Source: Streptomyces erythrochromogenes (GTDB taxonomy: Bacteria; Actinomycetota; Actinomycetes; Streptomycetales; Streptomycetaceae). From it: a DNA stretch of 64,000 bases. The first letter of the stretch is position 1. Every line of letters begins with the position of its first letter. Location: NCBI RefSeq assembly GCF_036170895.1, contig NZ_CP108036.1, forward strand, positions 248,001 through 312,000. Direction: 5' to 3'. The notes beneath the pieces were generated by a model, which saw only the letters and a list, made by a program, of their open reading frames with translations, was not told the DNA's origin and ran no database searches. Made by a program: the position numbers and the translations under genes. Below are positions 42,981 to 51,892 of this stretch, in pieces.

Positions 42981-45541
42981 GTACCCAGTCCTTCCAGGAG
43001 CCGGTCGGGGCGGATGGGCATGTCGTACGGGCGCCAGCCGGTCGCGTCGTGAACGGCGTTGGCCAGGCACGCCGCGGTGGGCAGGGTGGCGATCTCGCCG
43101 AGGCCGACACCGCCGCCGGGGACGTGCTCGAAGCCCTCCTGGTGGAAGTGAACGGTGATCTCCGGGGTGTCGCCGATGCCGGGGATGCGGTAGTCCTCCA
43201 GGTTCTCGGTCAGCACCCGGCCGGTGACCGGGTCGGCGCGCCGTTCCTCGTACAGGGCGTAGCCGATCCCCTGGACGACGGCGCCCTCGCACTGGCTCCG
43301 GGCCAGCCGGTCCTCGTGGATGCGGCCCGCGGCGATGCCGCTCCACACGCGCAGCGGGCGGATCCGGCCGAGCCGTGTGTCCACCTCGACCTCGGCGACC
43401 TGCACCGACCCGGTGAACCCGCGGCCGATGGCGATACCGCCCAGGGTGAAGGGGGTGACGTAGCCGCGGCGGTCGCGGGGGCGCCGGCCGGTCACCCGTA
43501 CGCCGTGCGCCGCGTCCAGCCGGGCGGCCACGTCGGATCCGCCGAGCGCGTCGCGCAGCCGGGCGGCTGCGTCCGCGGCGGCGGGCACCAGGGAGGGTGT
43601 GGTGCGGCTGCCGCCGGAGGTGGGGCCGTGGACGGTGTCGCTGTGGCCGATCTCGGCGCGCACCCGTGTCTCCGGCAGGCCGAGCGCCTCGGCGACGGCC
43701 CGGCGCAGCACGGTCCGCGAGCCCGTGCCCATGTCCTGTACGGCGCAGCGGGCGACGACGACCCCGTCCTCGACGGTGAGCTCGACCTCGGTGACGGGGT
43801 CGAGGAAGTACAGCCAGTTGGCCGCTGCGACGCCGACGCCGCGGCGGTACCGCCCGGTGCCGCCGCGACGGCCCGTCCAGACCGGGAGCGCGGCGGCCCA
43901 GTCGTACAGGGCGTGCCGTTTGGGGTTGCCGTCCCAGCGGCGGCGCAGGGCGATCGGGTCCTGGCCGAGCCGGTGGGCCATCTCGTCGACGGCCTGTTCC
44001 AGCGCCCAGCACATGGTGGGGCCGCCCGGGCCGCGGAAGGGGGCGCCCGGGGGCTGGTGGGTGACCGCGTCGAAGTCGCGGAGCCGGCGGGGGGCCTTGC
44101 CGTACATGAACCGGGCCAGGGCCGCGACGGAGCCGCCCACCGAGACGCCGCCGTCGTTGTCCGCGTCCATGGCCAGGGCGCTCAGGTCGCCGGAGGCGTC
44201 GGCGGCCATGGCCAGCCGGATGCGGGTGCCGGGCCGGTATCCGCCGTCGGTGAGCTCCTCGTCCCGGTCCAACACGACGCGTACGGGGGCGCCGTGCAGC
44301 CGGGCGAGCTCGACCGCGGCGACGACGTCGGAGGTCAGGCCCATCTTGCAGCCGAAGCCGCCGCCGACGTGGACGGCCCGCGCCACCACCCGTTCGACGG
44401 GGACGCCGAAGCGCTCGGCGGCGAGTTCGGCCACGCGTTTCACCGACTGCGTGGACACCTGGATGTGGAGGGTGCCTTCGGCCCAATGGGCGAGGCAGGC
44501 ATGCGGTTCGAGCGGGGTGTGGGTCTGGGCCGCGGTGGTGAACACGCCTTCCACGACCCTTTCGGGGTTCTTCGTCCGCGCTTGCTGGATGCGGCGTACG
44601 GCCGCGGCGGGGCGTTTGCTCATGGCGGACGGGCCGCGCAGGTTGCCGCGCCAGCGGGCTGGGACCAGTTGGGGGGTCTCGCCGGATCCGGGTGCCCGTT
44701 TGCGCGCCGCCTTGTCCTCGTAGACCAGTGGGCCCTCGCCGGTGCGGGCCTGGCGTACGTCGAGGGCCGCCGACAGCACCTCGTAGTCCACGACGACGCG
44801 GGCGGCGGCCGCCCGTGCGGCGGCCCGGTCGGGTGCCGCGACCGCGGCGACCGGTTGTCCGACGTACCGCACGATGCCGTCGGGTGGCAGCAGGGGCACC
44901 AGCGGCAGGTCGCCGGCCTCGAGGGAGCGTACGTGCGCGTGTGCGTGCGGCGAGCGGATGATCACGCCTTCCAGCAGCCCGTCGGGGTGCAGGTCGGTGG
45001 TGTAGCGGGCCGATCCGTCGGTCTTCTCCGGGGCTTCGGTGCGCGCGGCAGCCGTCGCCTCCCTGCCGGTCGGCGCCGTGTCGTGGTCGCCTGCGCAGGC
45101 CGCGGCCACCGCCCTGTAGATGCCCTCGTAGGCGCCGCAGCGGCACAGGTGGCCCGCCAGGGCTTCGGCGATCTGTTCGCGCCCGGGCGGGGTGGTGCCG
45201 TGCTCGGCGCGCCACCGCTCGCAGAAGGCGGCCGCCCCGACGATGAAGCCCGGGGTGCAGTAGCCGCACTGGAGGGCGTCCTCGGCGGCGAAGGCGCGGG
45301 TCACGGGATGGCCCGACAGGCCCTCCACCGTCGTCACGCTCCGGCCTGCCAGCCGGGCCGCCGGTGTCAGGCAGGACACCCGGGGCTCGCCGTCGACCTG
45401 GATCGTGCAGGCCCCGCACACGCCGCCGGCGCAGACCAGCTTGGTGCCGGTCAGTCCCAGGCGGTCGCGCACCACCTCCACGGCGGCCGGGTCGTCGTCC
45501 ACGTCGACCGTTCGCCGGGCGCCATTGACCTCGAACTCCAC
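42977..45541 (-). CDS. Fused [2Fe-2S] and molybdopterin-binding subunits of a xanthine-dehydrogenase-type enzyme
   Basis: This encodes 854 aa from a GTG at 45541 with GAGGAG upstream. Residues 1-150 are the two-cluster Fe-S subunit: LVCAGGVCGACTIQVDG (plant-type cluster), then LQCGYCTPGF and LAGHLCRCGAYEGIY. Residues 170-854 are the molybdopterin subunit: the N-terminal hammerhead (DGLLEGVIIRSPHAHAHVRS), VGGGFGCKMGLTSDVVAAVE, APFRGPGGPTMCWALEQAVD, and the catalytic Glu in GVGLGEIATLPTAACLANAV. In most bacteria the Fe-S and Mo subunits are separate, so this is a fusion. The oxidised substrate (purine, aldehyde or heterocycle) cannot be told. No maturation gene is nearby. Confidence 0.88.
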   Translation of the reverse strand: MEFEVNGARRTVDVDDDPAAVEVVRDRLGLTGTKLVCAGGVCGACTIQVDGEPRVSCLTPAARLAGRSVTTVEGLSGHPVTRAFAAEDALQCGYCTPGFIVGAAAFCERWRAEHGTTPPGREQIAEALAGHLCRCGAYEGIYRAVAAACAGDHDTAPTGREATAAARTEAPEKTDGSARYTTDLHPDGLLEGVIIRSPHAHAHVRSLEAGDLPLVPLLPPDGIVRYVGQPVAAVAAPDRAAARAAAARVVVDYEVLSAALDVRQARTGEGPLVYEDKAARKRAPGSGETPQLVPARWRGNLRGPSAMSKRPAAAVRRIQQARTKNPERVVEGVFTTAAQTHTPLEPHACLAHWAEGTLHIQVSTQSVKRVAELAAERFGVPVERVVARAVHVGGGFGCKMGLTSDVVAAVELARLHGAPVRVVLDRDEELTDGGYRPGTRIRLAMAADASGDLSALAMDADNDGGVSVGGSVAALARFMYGKAPRRLRDFDAVTHQPPGAPFRGPGGPTMCWALEQAVDEMAHRLGQDPIALRRRWDGNPKRHALYDWAAALPVWTGRRGGTGRYRRGVGVAAANWLYFLDPVTEVELTVEDGVVVARCAVQDMGTGSRTVLRRAVAEALGLPETRVRAEIGHSDTVHGPTSGGSRTTPSLVPAAADAAARLRDALGGSDVAARLDAAHGVRVTGRRPRDRRGYVTPFTLGGIAIGRGFTGSVQVAEVEVDTRLGRIRPLRVWSGIAAGRIHEDRLARSQCEGAVVQGIGYALYEERRADPVTGRVLTENLEDYRIPGIGDTPEITVHFHQEGFEHVPGGGVGLGEIATLPTAACLANAVHDATGWRPYDMPIRPDRLLEGLGT

Positions 45542-45827
45542 GAGACGTACTCCTCAGCCGTGGGGTGGTGACCGCCGGAGCATCACGCTCACCGTCACGC
45601 TCCTTGATATCCCGGCGCCGGGGCCGGCGCAGTGCGGCGCTCGCCCGTTCGCGTACGGTCCCGGCTCCCCCGGACCGGGCTCCGGGCCCCCGGGGCGGCG
45701 GATCGGAGGTGGCCGGTCGCTACTCCGTTCGCGGTGCGTCGGCGCGAAGTGCCCGGACGGTACGGGGGTCCGGCTCGGCCCCGGAATCCGCTTCCGGGGG
45801 CGCCGGAGCGCGAAGTAGCATCCCCGG

Positions 45828-47042
45828 ATGCCCAACATCAAGACCCTGACGCCCGAGGCCGGCCGGATCGACGCGGACCGGCTGCGGGTGTACGACGCCG
45901 ACCGGCTCGCGCGGTGCGCCGTCGACCCTGCGCAGCCGTGGTGGCGCCGGAAGGCGTGCGTGGAGGCGCTGACGGGCCGGGTTCCGCAGGCACGGGTGGG
46001 CGAACTGCTCGCCTGCGTCCGCGACACGGAGGACAACGGGACGATCCGCAAGGCGCTGCTCGGGCTCCTGTCGGACCGGGCCGAGCTCCTGCCCTGGCTG
46101 CGGCACGAGGACCGGCGGCGCGAGGAGGCCTACGGCATGCCGGAGGCCGTCCTCCAGGCGCGCGGGGCCCTCGGGGACCTCGCTGCGGCTGCCGAGTTGG
46201 CGACCCTCGCGTTCAGCCCCTGGTGGACCCGGCGGGCGGTCGGTGATGCCGGGCTGGACGCACTCGTGGACCGGCACGGGGCGCAGGCGGTGCTGGCCGA
46301 GCTCGCGGGCGGGCGGCCCGAAGACCGGGCCGTGGCCGTCCGCATGCGGGACCGCGCGGGTGAGGACGTCACCGACGCGCTCGCCGACCCCGACCCCGGG
46401 GTGGCCCACCTCGCGCAGTCGCTGCTGACCTCCCCGGACCGGATCCGCGCCTACCTCGACGAGGCTCCGACGGCCGACGCCGCGCTGTGGGCCTCCTACG
46501 CGCTGCACCGGCTGACCGATGACGCGGCACCGGTCCGGGCCGTGTACGAGGCGCTCGGGCGCCCCAGGGTGGAGGTCGAGGGCCTGGACGAGGAAGTGCG
46601 CCGGGCGATCGTCCACGAGTACGGGCCGGAGTGCGAGAAGCAGAGCGACCCGCGCTGGCGGATCGAGGCCCTGTGCACGGAGCCGCCGCCGGCGCCGGAC
46701 GAGGAGCGGCAGCTGGCCCGGGCGACGGCCGCGCTGGCGGCGGCGGGGCTGGCGCCCCGTACCCCGCTCTCCTGCGGTGAGGCCCACCGCCAGGGCGGCG
46801 GGACGTACCACGTGATCGGGTACGGGGAGGGCGGCAGGAGCGAGGTCTTCATCAGCACCCTGGGGCCGTTCGCCGGCAACCACGAGGACGACCCCGCGGC
46901 ACGCACCGCCCTCGAACCGGCCGGATTCCGCTGGATCGACGGGCCCACGGGCGCGGTCCGGGTCACCGACCTCGGCGTCTACTACTTCGGTGCGCGCGAA
47001 CCGCTCGACGTCAGCACGCTGCTGTTCTACTGGCAGGACTGA
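45828..47042 (+). CDS. HEAT-repeat-like protein
   Basis: This encodes 404 aa from an ATG at 45828. Residues 1-290 are built of helical repeats of about 30 residues with alternating short helices (WWRRKACVEALTGRVPQARV, TIRKALLGLLSDRAELLPWL, VAHLAQSLLTSPDRIRAYL), a HEAT- or ARM-like solenoid. The C-terminal 110 residues are a separate beta-rich domain, with RSEVFISTLGPFAGNH and VRVTDLGVYYFGAREPLDVS. No signal peptide. Streptomyces genomes hold such proteins without assigned roles; a scaffold function is inference. Confidence 0.68.
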   Translation: MPNIKTLTPEAGRIDADRLRVYDADRLARCAVDPAQPWWRRKACVEALTGRVPQARVGELLACVRDTEDNGTIRKALLGLLSDRAELLPWLRHEDRRREEAYGMPEAVLQARGALGDLAAAAELATLAFSPWWTRRAVGDAGLDALVDRHGAQAVLAELAGGRPEDRAVAVRMRDRAGEDVTDALADPDPGVAHLAQSLLTSPDRIRAYLDEAPTADAALWASYALHRLTDDAAPVRAVYEALGRPRVEVEGLDEEVRRAIVHEYGPECEKQSDPRWRIEALCTEPPPAPDEERQLARATAALAAAGLAPRTPLSCGEAHRQGGGTYHVIGYGEGGRSEVFISTLGPFAGNHEDDPAARTALEPAGFRWIDGPTGAVRVTDLGVYYFGAREPLDVSTLLFYWQD

Positions 47043-47051
47043 GGGCGGCGG

Positions 47052-47411
47052 TCAGGCGGGCTGCCAGAGTTCGATGCGGTTGCCCTCGGGGTCGGTGACC
47101 CAGCCGAAGCGGCCGACGCCGGCCATGTCCTGCGTCTCCTCGGCCACGTCGGCGCCCTTGGCGCGCAGTTGGGCGAGCATCGCGTCCAGGTCGCGTACGC
47201 GGAAGTTGAGCATGGTCTGCTGGGCCGAAGCGCGGGGCCCGAAGTAGTCGGTGTCGGACTCGAACGTCGCGAACACCGTCGGCCCGGGTTCCTGGCGCCA
47301 CAGGCCGTGTTCGTCGGCGCCGAGGCCCAGGCAGTCGCGGTACCAGGCCGTCAGGGCCGCCGGGTCGGCAGCCCGCAGGAAGTATCCGCCGATTCCGAGT
47401 ACGCGTTCCAT
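47052..47411 (-). CDS. VOC family glyoxalase-like protein
   Basis: This encodes 119 aa from the ATG at 47411 with GGCAGGA upstream. A single vicinal-oxygen-chelate domain: RVLGIGGYFLRAADPAALTA (start), WYRDCLGLG, FRVRDLDAMLAQLRAKGADV and WVTDPEGNRIELWQPA (end, with metal-binding Glu). Streptomyces has many such stand-alone proteins; a role in antibiotic binding or glyoxalase chemistry cannot be decided. It is convergent with the HEAT gene. Confidence 0.88.
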   Translation of the reverse strand: MERVLGIGGYFLRAADPAALTAWYRDCLGLGADEHGLWRQEPGPTVFATFESDTDYFGPRASAQQTMLNFRVRDLDAMLAQLRAKGADVAEETQDMAGVGRFGWVTDPEGNRIELWQPA

Positions 47412-47478
47412 GGCGCCATCCTGCCAGGACGGCGGCCGGGCGACCCCGCACCGTCCACCGCGTCCGGGTGGCTTTCGG

Positions 47479-47667
47479 TCAGTCGGGCAGCTCGGCGACC
47501 GCTGCGGTGGCGATCTGCGCCGCCGTCCCGGCGACGTGCCGGGGCGCCGCCGGCAGGCCCGTCCGGGCACCCGGGTGGAGCGGTGCCCGGTAGCCGGCCA
47601 GGGCCGCGGGCACCGTGTGCAGGCGCCGTGCGACGGCCCGCCGGTCCTCGGCCGGTGGGGCCGTCAA
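47479..47667 (-). pseudogene. Truncated DUF885-like N-terminal fragment
   Basis: An open stretch of 62 codons begins at a TTG that overlaps the stop of the M20 gene (TTGA). It reads RRAVARRLHTVPAALAGYRA and AAPRHVAGTAAQIATAAVAE. This is like the start of DUF885 metallopeptidase-like proteins, which are about 550 aa, so almost everything is missing. It could also be a short unrelated gene; confidence is low. Confidence 0.35.
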
Positions 47668-48917
47668 GTGGCCGGGCCGGAGGGGAACCCGGCCCGCAGG
47701 GCCGCGGCCGCGTGGACGGCGGCACCGGTGGCCATGGCGGCCTCGTCGAAGACGACGCGGTTGGAGTGGCAGTCGGGGGCCTGCTCCGGTGGGCTGTCGG
47801 GCGGGCACGCCCCGAGGAAGGCCATCGCGCCCGGCACCTTCTGCAGGACGTACGAGAAGTCCTCGGCGCCCATGAACGGCTCGGGCAGCCGGCGGACCCG
47901 GTCGGGGCCGAGGAGGAGGGCCGCCGTGTCGTGGAGGGCGGCCGTGCGGGCGGGGTCGTTGACGACGGGCGGGTAGCCCTCGGTCAACGTGACGTCGGCG
48001 TGCGCTCCGTGGGCGGCGGCGACGTGCTGCGCGACGCGGGTGATGCCATCGCGCACCAGCTGCCGTGCGGCCGGGGTGAGGGTGCGGAAGGTGCCGTGGA
48101 TCTCGGCGGTCTCGGGGATGACGTTGGTCGTCGTCCCGGCGTGGATCGAGGCGACGGTGACCACGGCCGGGTCGAAGACGTCGACGGTGCGCGTGACCAT
48201 GGTCTGCAGGGCCTGGACGATCTCGCACGCGACCGGGACGGGGTCGAGGGCCCGGTGCGGTGCCGAGGCGTGGCCGCCGCGTCCGCGTACGGTCACGTGC
48301 AGCCCGTCGGACGCGGCGAAGGTGGGTCCGGGCCTCAGATGGAGCGTTCCGGCGGCGAAGCGCGTCGTGACGTGCAGGGCGAAGGCGGCCGTGACCCCGC
48401 TGCCGTCGGGGGTGTCCAGCACCCCCTCGTCGATCATGTGCCGGGCCCCTCCGCCGGACTCCTCCGCGGGCTGGAACATGAAGACGACGCGTCCCGCCAG
48501 TTGTGATCGGCGGGCCGAGAGCAGGCGGGCGGCTCCGACGAGCATGGCGGTGTGCGTGTCGTGTCCGCAGGCGTGCATGGCGCCCGGCACCGAGGAGGAG
48601 AAGCCGAGACCGGTCTCCTCGTCCATGGGCAGCGCGTCCATGTCGGCGCGCAGCAGGACCGTCGGTCCGGGCCGGGCGCCTTCGAGGCGTGCGATGACGG
48701 AACTCAGGCGCGAGCCGGTGGCCAGGTCCAGCCCCAGCCCGTCCAGCGCCGCCAGGACGGTCTGCTGCGTGCGGGGCAGGTGCGCGCCGGTTTCGGGGTG
48801 GCGGTGGATGCTGCGGCGCAGGGCCACGATGCCGGGCAGGGCGGCGCGCGCCTCGGCGAGCAGCCCGTCGAGCGCTTCCGGCGTCGTACCGTCGCCGGCC
48901 GGCGGAGCCACGTGCAC
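47664..48917 (-). CDS. M20 family amidohydrolase (hippurate/acylamino-acid type)
   Basis: This encodes 417 aa from a GTG at 48917 with GGAGGAGG just upstream; longer starts to 48983 are not needed. It is a zinc-dependent M20D amidohydrolase: IHRHPETGAHLPRTQQTVLA, metal ligands in MHACGHDTHTAMLVGAARLL, FMFQPAEESGGGARHMIDEG (Glu-Glu), the dimerisation domain (VTVRGRGGHASAPHRALDPV) and EPFMGAEDFSYVLQKVPGAM at the end. Such enzymes cleave N-acyl amino acids or indole-acetyl conjugates. Confidence 0.92.
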   Translation of the reverse strand: MHVAPPAGDGTTPEALDGLLAEARAALPGIVALRRSIHRHPETGAHLPRTQQTVLAALDGLGLDLATGSRLSSVIARLEGARPGPTVLLRADMDALPMDEETGLGFSSSVPGAMHACGHDTHTAMLVGAARLLSARRSQLAGRVVFMFQPAEESGGGARHMIDEGVLDTPDGSGVTAAFALHVTTRFAAGTLHLRPGPTFAASDGLHVTVRGRGGHASAPHRALDPVPVACEIVQALQTMVTRTVDVFDPAVVTVASIHAGTTTNVIPETAEIHGTFRTLTPAARQLVRDGITRVAQHVAAAHGAHADVTLTEGYPPVVNDPARTAALHDTAALLLGPDRVRRLPEPFMGAEDFSYVLQKVPGAMAFLGACPPDSPPEQAPDCHSNRVVFDEAAMATGAAVHAAAALRAGFPSGPAT

Positions 48918-48989
48918 GGCACCTCCTCCACGAGAACGGACATACGGGGCGCCTGCCATGGTGCCGCGCACCCGGCCCGCCACGCCGGC

Positions 48990-49019
48990 GCACCGCCTGC
49001 GGCGCGCCGCAGGCGGTGC
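48990..49019 (-). terminator. Perfect palindrome, terminator of the 49035-49658 gene
   Basis: GCACCGCCTGCGGCG and its exact complement abut at 49004/49005, a 30-nt palindrome that folds as a stem of about 13 bp. It starts 16 bp beyond the stop of the upstream minus-strand membrane gene. Confidence 0.65.
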
Positions 49020-49034
49020 TCGGTCTGCGGGACG

Positions 49035-49658
49035 TCAGGTGTGCGCGGGGCCTTCGAGGGAACGGAGGCGGCGGGCTTCGAGGACCGTGGCCAGGGCGTA
49101 GGCGCCGCCGCCGGCGGCGGCGAGGGACCAGTAGAGGCCGGGGGCTTCGAGGGAGAGCACGGCGGCGGAGGTGAGGGCGAGCCAGATGCCGAGGCCGTAG
49201 TGCAGCACGTTGCGGCGTACGGCTCCTTCGGCGAGGTAGAGCAGGCCGACGACGATGCCGGATCCGGCGGGCCACAGGACGGATTCGAGTTCCGGCGCGT
49301 CCAGGACGGAGGTCAGGCCGGTGATGGCGAGGGCCAGGGCGGTGAACGCGGCGATCCAGGCGGTACCGAGGAGCTTGCCGGAGAGGACCTCCGGCGCGGC
49401 GGCCCCGCGTTGGGCCCGCAGTGCGGCCATGGTGGCCAGGACGATGCCGCTCACGAGCCCCGCCCCCAGCAGCGCCGGGGGGAGCCACTCGGGCAGGCCG
49501 AGCAGGGGCGTGTCGCCGTGGGAGGCCGCGGCGGCGCCGTGGCCCAGCAGGTAGGCGAGTCCGAAGCTGGCGTAGGCCGCACGGTTGTCGACCTCGCTCG
49601 ATCGACGGGTCGCGGGGGCGCCGGTGTCGGCCGGCGGGAGGGTGGCGGTACTGGTCAC
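49035..49658 (-). CDS. Multi-span membrane protein of unknown function
   Basis: This encodes 207 aa from a GTG at 49658 with GGAG nine bases upstream. It has five or six hydrophobic spans, among them ALLGAGLVSGIVLATMAALR, LLGTAWIAAFTALALAITGL and YGLGIWLALTSAAVLSLEAP. The N-terminal 30 residues are polar. The fold resembles small ABC-2 permease-like or DUF998-type proteins only in span count. No family assigned. It lies between M20 and SRPBCC genes on the same strand. Confidence 0.68.
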   Translation of the reverse strand: MTSTATLPPADTGAPATRRSSEVDNRAAYASFGLAYLLGHGAAAASHGDTPLLGLPEWLPPALLGAGLVSGIVLATMAALRAQRGAAAPEVLSGKLLGTAWIAAFTALALAITGLTSVLDAPELESVLWPAGSGIVVGLLYLAEGAVRRNVLHYGLGIWLALTSAAVLSLEAPGLYWSLAAAGGGAYALATVLEARRLRSLEGPAHT

Positions 49659-49787
49659 GGTGAAGGTCTCCGGGGGTGCGTGGCGGATGGGTGCGCAGGG
49701 TCGGGAGGGGCGGCGCGTCGGCTCGGAGGGGGCCGCCGGGCCGACGCGCTGCACGCGAGGTCCTTGATGAGGTGTGCGGGGGGATGG

Positions 49788-50228
49788 TCAGGCGGGTTGC
49801 TCGGCGCGGGATTTGAGGCAGTCGAGCCAGCTCTGCAGGGAGGCCTGCAGGGCGGTGGTGAGTTCGTCGGCCGCGGCGTCGACGGGGTCTCCGCTCCAGG
49901 ACTCCTCGGTGCGGACGACGACGCCGTCGTCGGTCCGTTCGAAGGTCCAGACGTGGATGCCGACGATGCCCTGGACGGTCCCGTCCCAGACGATCCGCCG
50001 GCCGGGGACGAGTTCGCGGACGGTGGAGGTGACGGTCATCCCGTGGGTCAGCCAGGTGAAGCTGGTGCCGACCGCCATCGGGCCGTCGAGTCGGGCCTGG
50101 TCGACGCCGGTGTTCCAGGCCGGCCAGTCGTCGACGTCGGTGTGCACCGACCAGACGGTGGCGAGGGGGGCGTCGATCTGCGTGGTGAGGCGGACCACGA
50201 CGGGGGCGGTGGTATCGATGGTGTGCAT
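49788..50228 (-). CDS. SRPBCC family protein (polyketide cyclase-like)
   Basis: This encodes 146 aa from the ATG at 50228. A START/SRPBCC fold: VVVRLTTQIDAPLATVWSVH, DVDDWPAWNTGVDQARLDGP, MAVGTSFTWLTHGMTVTSTV and VRTEESWSGDPVDAAADELT with a C-terminal helix LQSWLDCLKSRAE. Such proteins bind hydrophobic ligands in a deep pocket; in Streptomyces they include cyclases and many unknowns. It follows the MFS gene by about 50 bp on the same strand, so a transcriptional link is possible. Confidence 0.87.
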   Translation of the reverse strand: MHTIDTTAPVVVRLTTQIDAPLATVWSVHTDVDDWPAWNTGVDQARLDGPMAVGTSFTWLTHGMTVTSTVRELVPGRRIVWDGTVQGIVGIHVWTFERTDDGVVVRTEESWSGDPVDAAADELTTALQASLQSWLDCLKSRAEQPA

Positions 50229-50275
50229 GCGGTGTCCTGTCTGTTTCCGGAACGGGTGGGTCGTCGGGCTCTGGA

Positions 50276-51787
50276 TCAGGGGGTGGGAGCGGGTGCGTGC
50301 TGCGGCGCCCCGCCCGGTGAGGGCGGCGCCGTGGCCTCGGGCATGCGGGACGGGAGGAGCGCGCAGCGGTTAGGCCTGCCCCGGCGGGTGAGCGGCAGGG
50401 CGAGGAGCGCGGAGGCCGCGAGGATCGCGGCGGAGACCGCGAAGGCGGTGCGGTAGCCGGCGGTGAGGGCTTCGAGGTGGGGCTGGTGGCCGGACGCGTG
50501 GGCGGTGACGGAGCCGGCCAGGGTGGCGAGGGCGGCGAGGCCGATCGCGCCGCCGACCTGCCGGGTGGTGTTCACCAGTCCCCCGGCCAGGCCGGTGTCC
50601 TGTCGCGGGACGCCGTCCACGGCAAGGGCGGTGAGCTGGACGAAGGCGACGCTGAGGCCGAGGCCGACCAGGACGCTCGGGCCGAGGATGTCGACGAGGT
50701 AGGTCCCCTCGGCGGTCATCCGTGACAGCCACAGCATTCCGGCGGCCTCGGTGAGCAGGGCCGCGACCACGGTCGCGGTCGCACCGATGCGCCGGGAGAT
50801 GCGGGGCGCCGCGAAGGCGCCGAGCATGTTGGCGAAGGCGAGGGGCAGTTGGCCTGCGCCGGTGGTCAGCGGGCTCATTCCGAGGACCTGTTGCTGGTAG
50901 AGCGGCAGGAAGAAGAACAGGGCGATCCACACGGAACCCAGGAGCGCCATCAGCAGGTTGCCCGCGGCGACCTGGCCGGTGGCGAACAGCCTCGGCGGTA
51001 TCAGGGCGTCCGTGCGGCGGCGTTCGATGACGGCGAAGGCGGCGAAGAGGGCGGCGGCTCCGAGGAGGGCGCCGAGCACCCCCTGATTCGTCCAGCCGAG
51101 CGCCCGTGCGCTGGTCAGTGCCCAGACCAGGCAGGTCAGGGCCAGGGTGACGGCGGCGGTCCCCAGCAGGTCGAACCGCCCGGTCCCACGGCCGGTGGCC
51201 CGCGGGACGAGCGCCGCCACGGCGGCCAGGACCAGCGCTGCGCCGACAGCGGTGATGTGGAAGACCCAGGGCCAGCCCCACGCCTGGGTGAGTACGCCGC
51301 CCAGCAGGACGCCGACCGCGCCGCCCGCGCCGGAGACCGCTCCCCACACCCCCAGTGCTCTCCCCCGGGCGGGGCCGGGTGGGAAGAGGTCCATCGCCAG
51401 CGCGAGCGCAGCCGGGGCGATGACGGCGGCACCGAGACCCTGCACCGCGCGGGCGGAGATCATCACGGCCGGGGAGGCGGCGAGTCCCGCCGCCAGCGAG
51501 GACCCCGCGAACACCGCGAGACCTGCGAGCAGTACCCGGCGGCGGCCGAGGAGGTCGGCCGCGCGGCCTCCGGCGAGGAGCAGCGCCCCGAAGGCGAGGC
51601 CGTAGGCGTTGACCACCCAGGTGGTGCCGCCGTCCGACAGTCCCACGCCGGCGCGGATCTGCGGCAGGGCCACGTTCACGATCGAGGTGGCCAGCATGAC
51701 GGTGAACTGCGCCGCGGCCAGCGCCGCCAGTGCGGGCCCCGGGCGGGATGGGGCGCCCGGGGTGTCCTTCGTACGTCCAAGGTTCAT
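50276..51787 (-). CDS. MFS drug transporter (DHA2, 14-span type)
   Basis: This encodes 503 aa from the ATG at 51787. The protein has 14 membrane spans and the drug:H+ antiporter DHA2 markers: TIVNVALPQIRAGVG-like start (here SIVNVALPQIRAGVGLSDGG), LLGRRRVLLAGLAVFAGSSL, RAVQGLGAAVIAPAALALAM, and GVWGAVSGAGGAVGVLLGGV (motif C-like GPxxGG region). The last span is followed by a Pro-rich tail. It likely exports a hydrophobic toxic compound or antibiotic. TGTCCAC repeats 33 bp apart lie just upstream. Confidence 0.9.
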   Translation of the reverse strand: MNLGRTKDTPGAPSRPGPALAALAAAQFTVMLATSIVNVALPQIRAGVGLSDGGTTWVVNAYGLAFGALLLAGGRAADLLGRRRVLLAGLAVFAGSSLAAGLAASPAVMISARAVQGLGAAVIAPAALALAMDLFPPGPARGRALGVWGAVSGAGGAVGVLLGGVLTQAWGWPWVFHITAVGAALVLAAVAALVPRATGRGTGRFDLLGTAAVTLALTCLVWALTSARALGWTNQGVLGALLGAAALFAAFAVIERRRTDALIPPRLFATGQVAAGNLLMALLGSVWIALFFFLPLYQQQVLGMSPLTTGAGQLPLAFANMLGAFAAPRISRRIGATATVVAALLTEAAGMLWLSRMTAEGTYLVDILGPSVLVGLGLSVAFVQLTALAVDGVPRQDTGLAGGLVNTTRQVGGAIGLAALATLAGSVTAHASGHQPHLEALTAGYRTAFAVSAAILAASALLALPLTRRGRPNRCALLPSRMPEATAPPSPGGAPQHAPAPTP

Positions 51788-51811
51788 GGCGCACAGACTC
51801 CCGCCGGGCGG

Positions 51812-51851
51812 TGTCCACTTTCCATGCCCGGCGGGGGCGTTGACTGTCCAC
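51812..51851 (-). promoter_or_regulatory. Direct repeat upstream of the MFS gene
   Basis: TGTCCAC occurs at 51812-51818 and 51845-51851 (GTGGACA on the coding strand), exactly 33 bp apart, three helical turns. It could be a regulator site or overlap -35 elements (TGGACA). Function not shown. Confidence 0.4.
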
Positions 51852-51892
51852 TGCTGTCCGCACCTGTGCAGTCGCCCCCGGGCGCCTGCGGG

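Noticed and set aside
43049..45571. Plus-strand open frame of 840 codons opposite the molybdoenzyme gene
   Set aside because: Antisense shadow; the minus strand shows Fe-S and molybdopterin motifs over the whole length.
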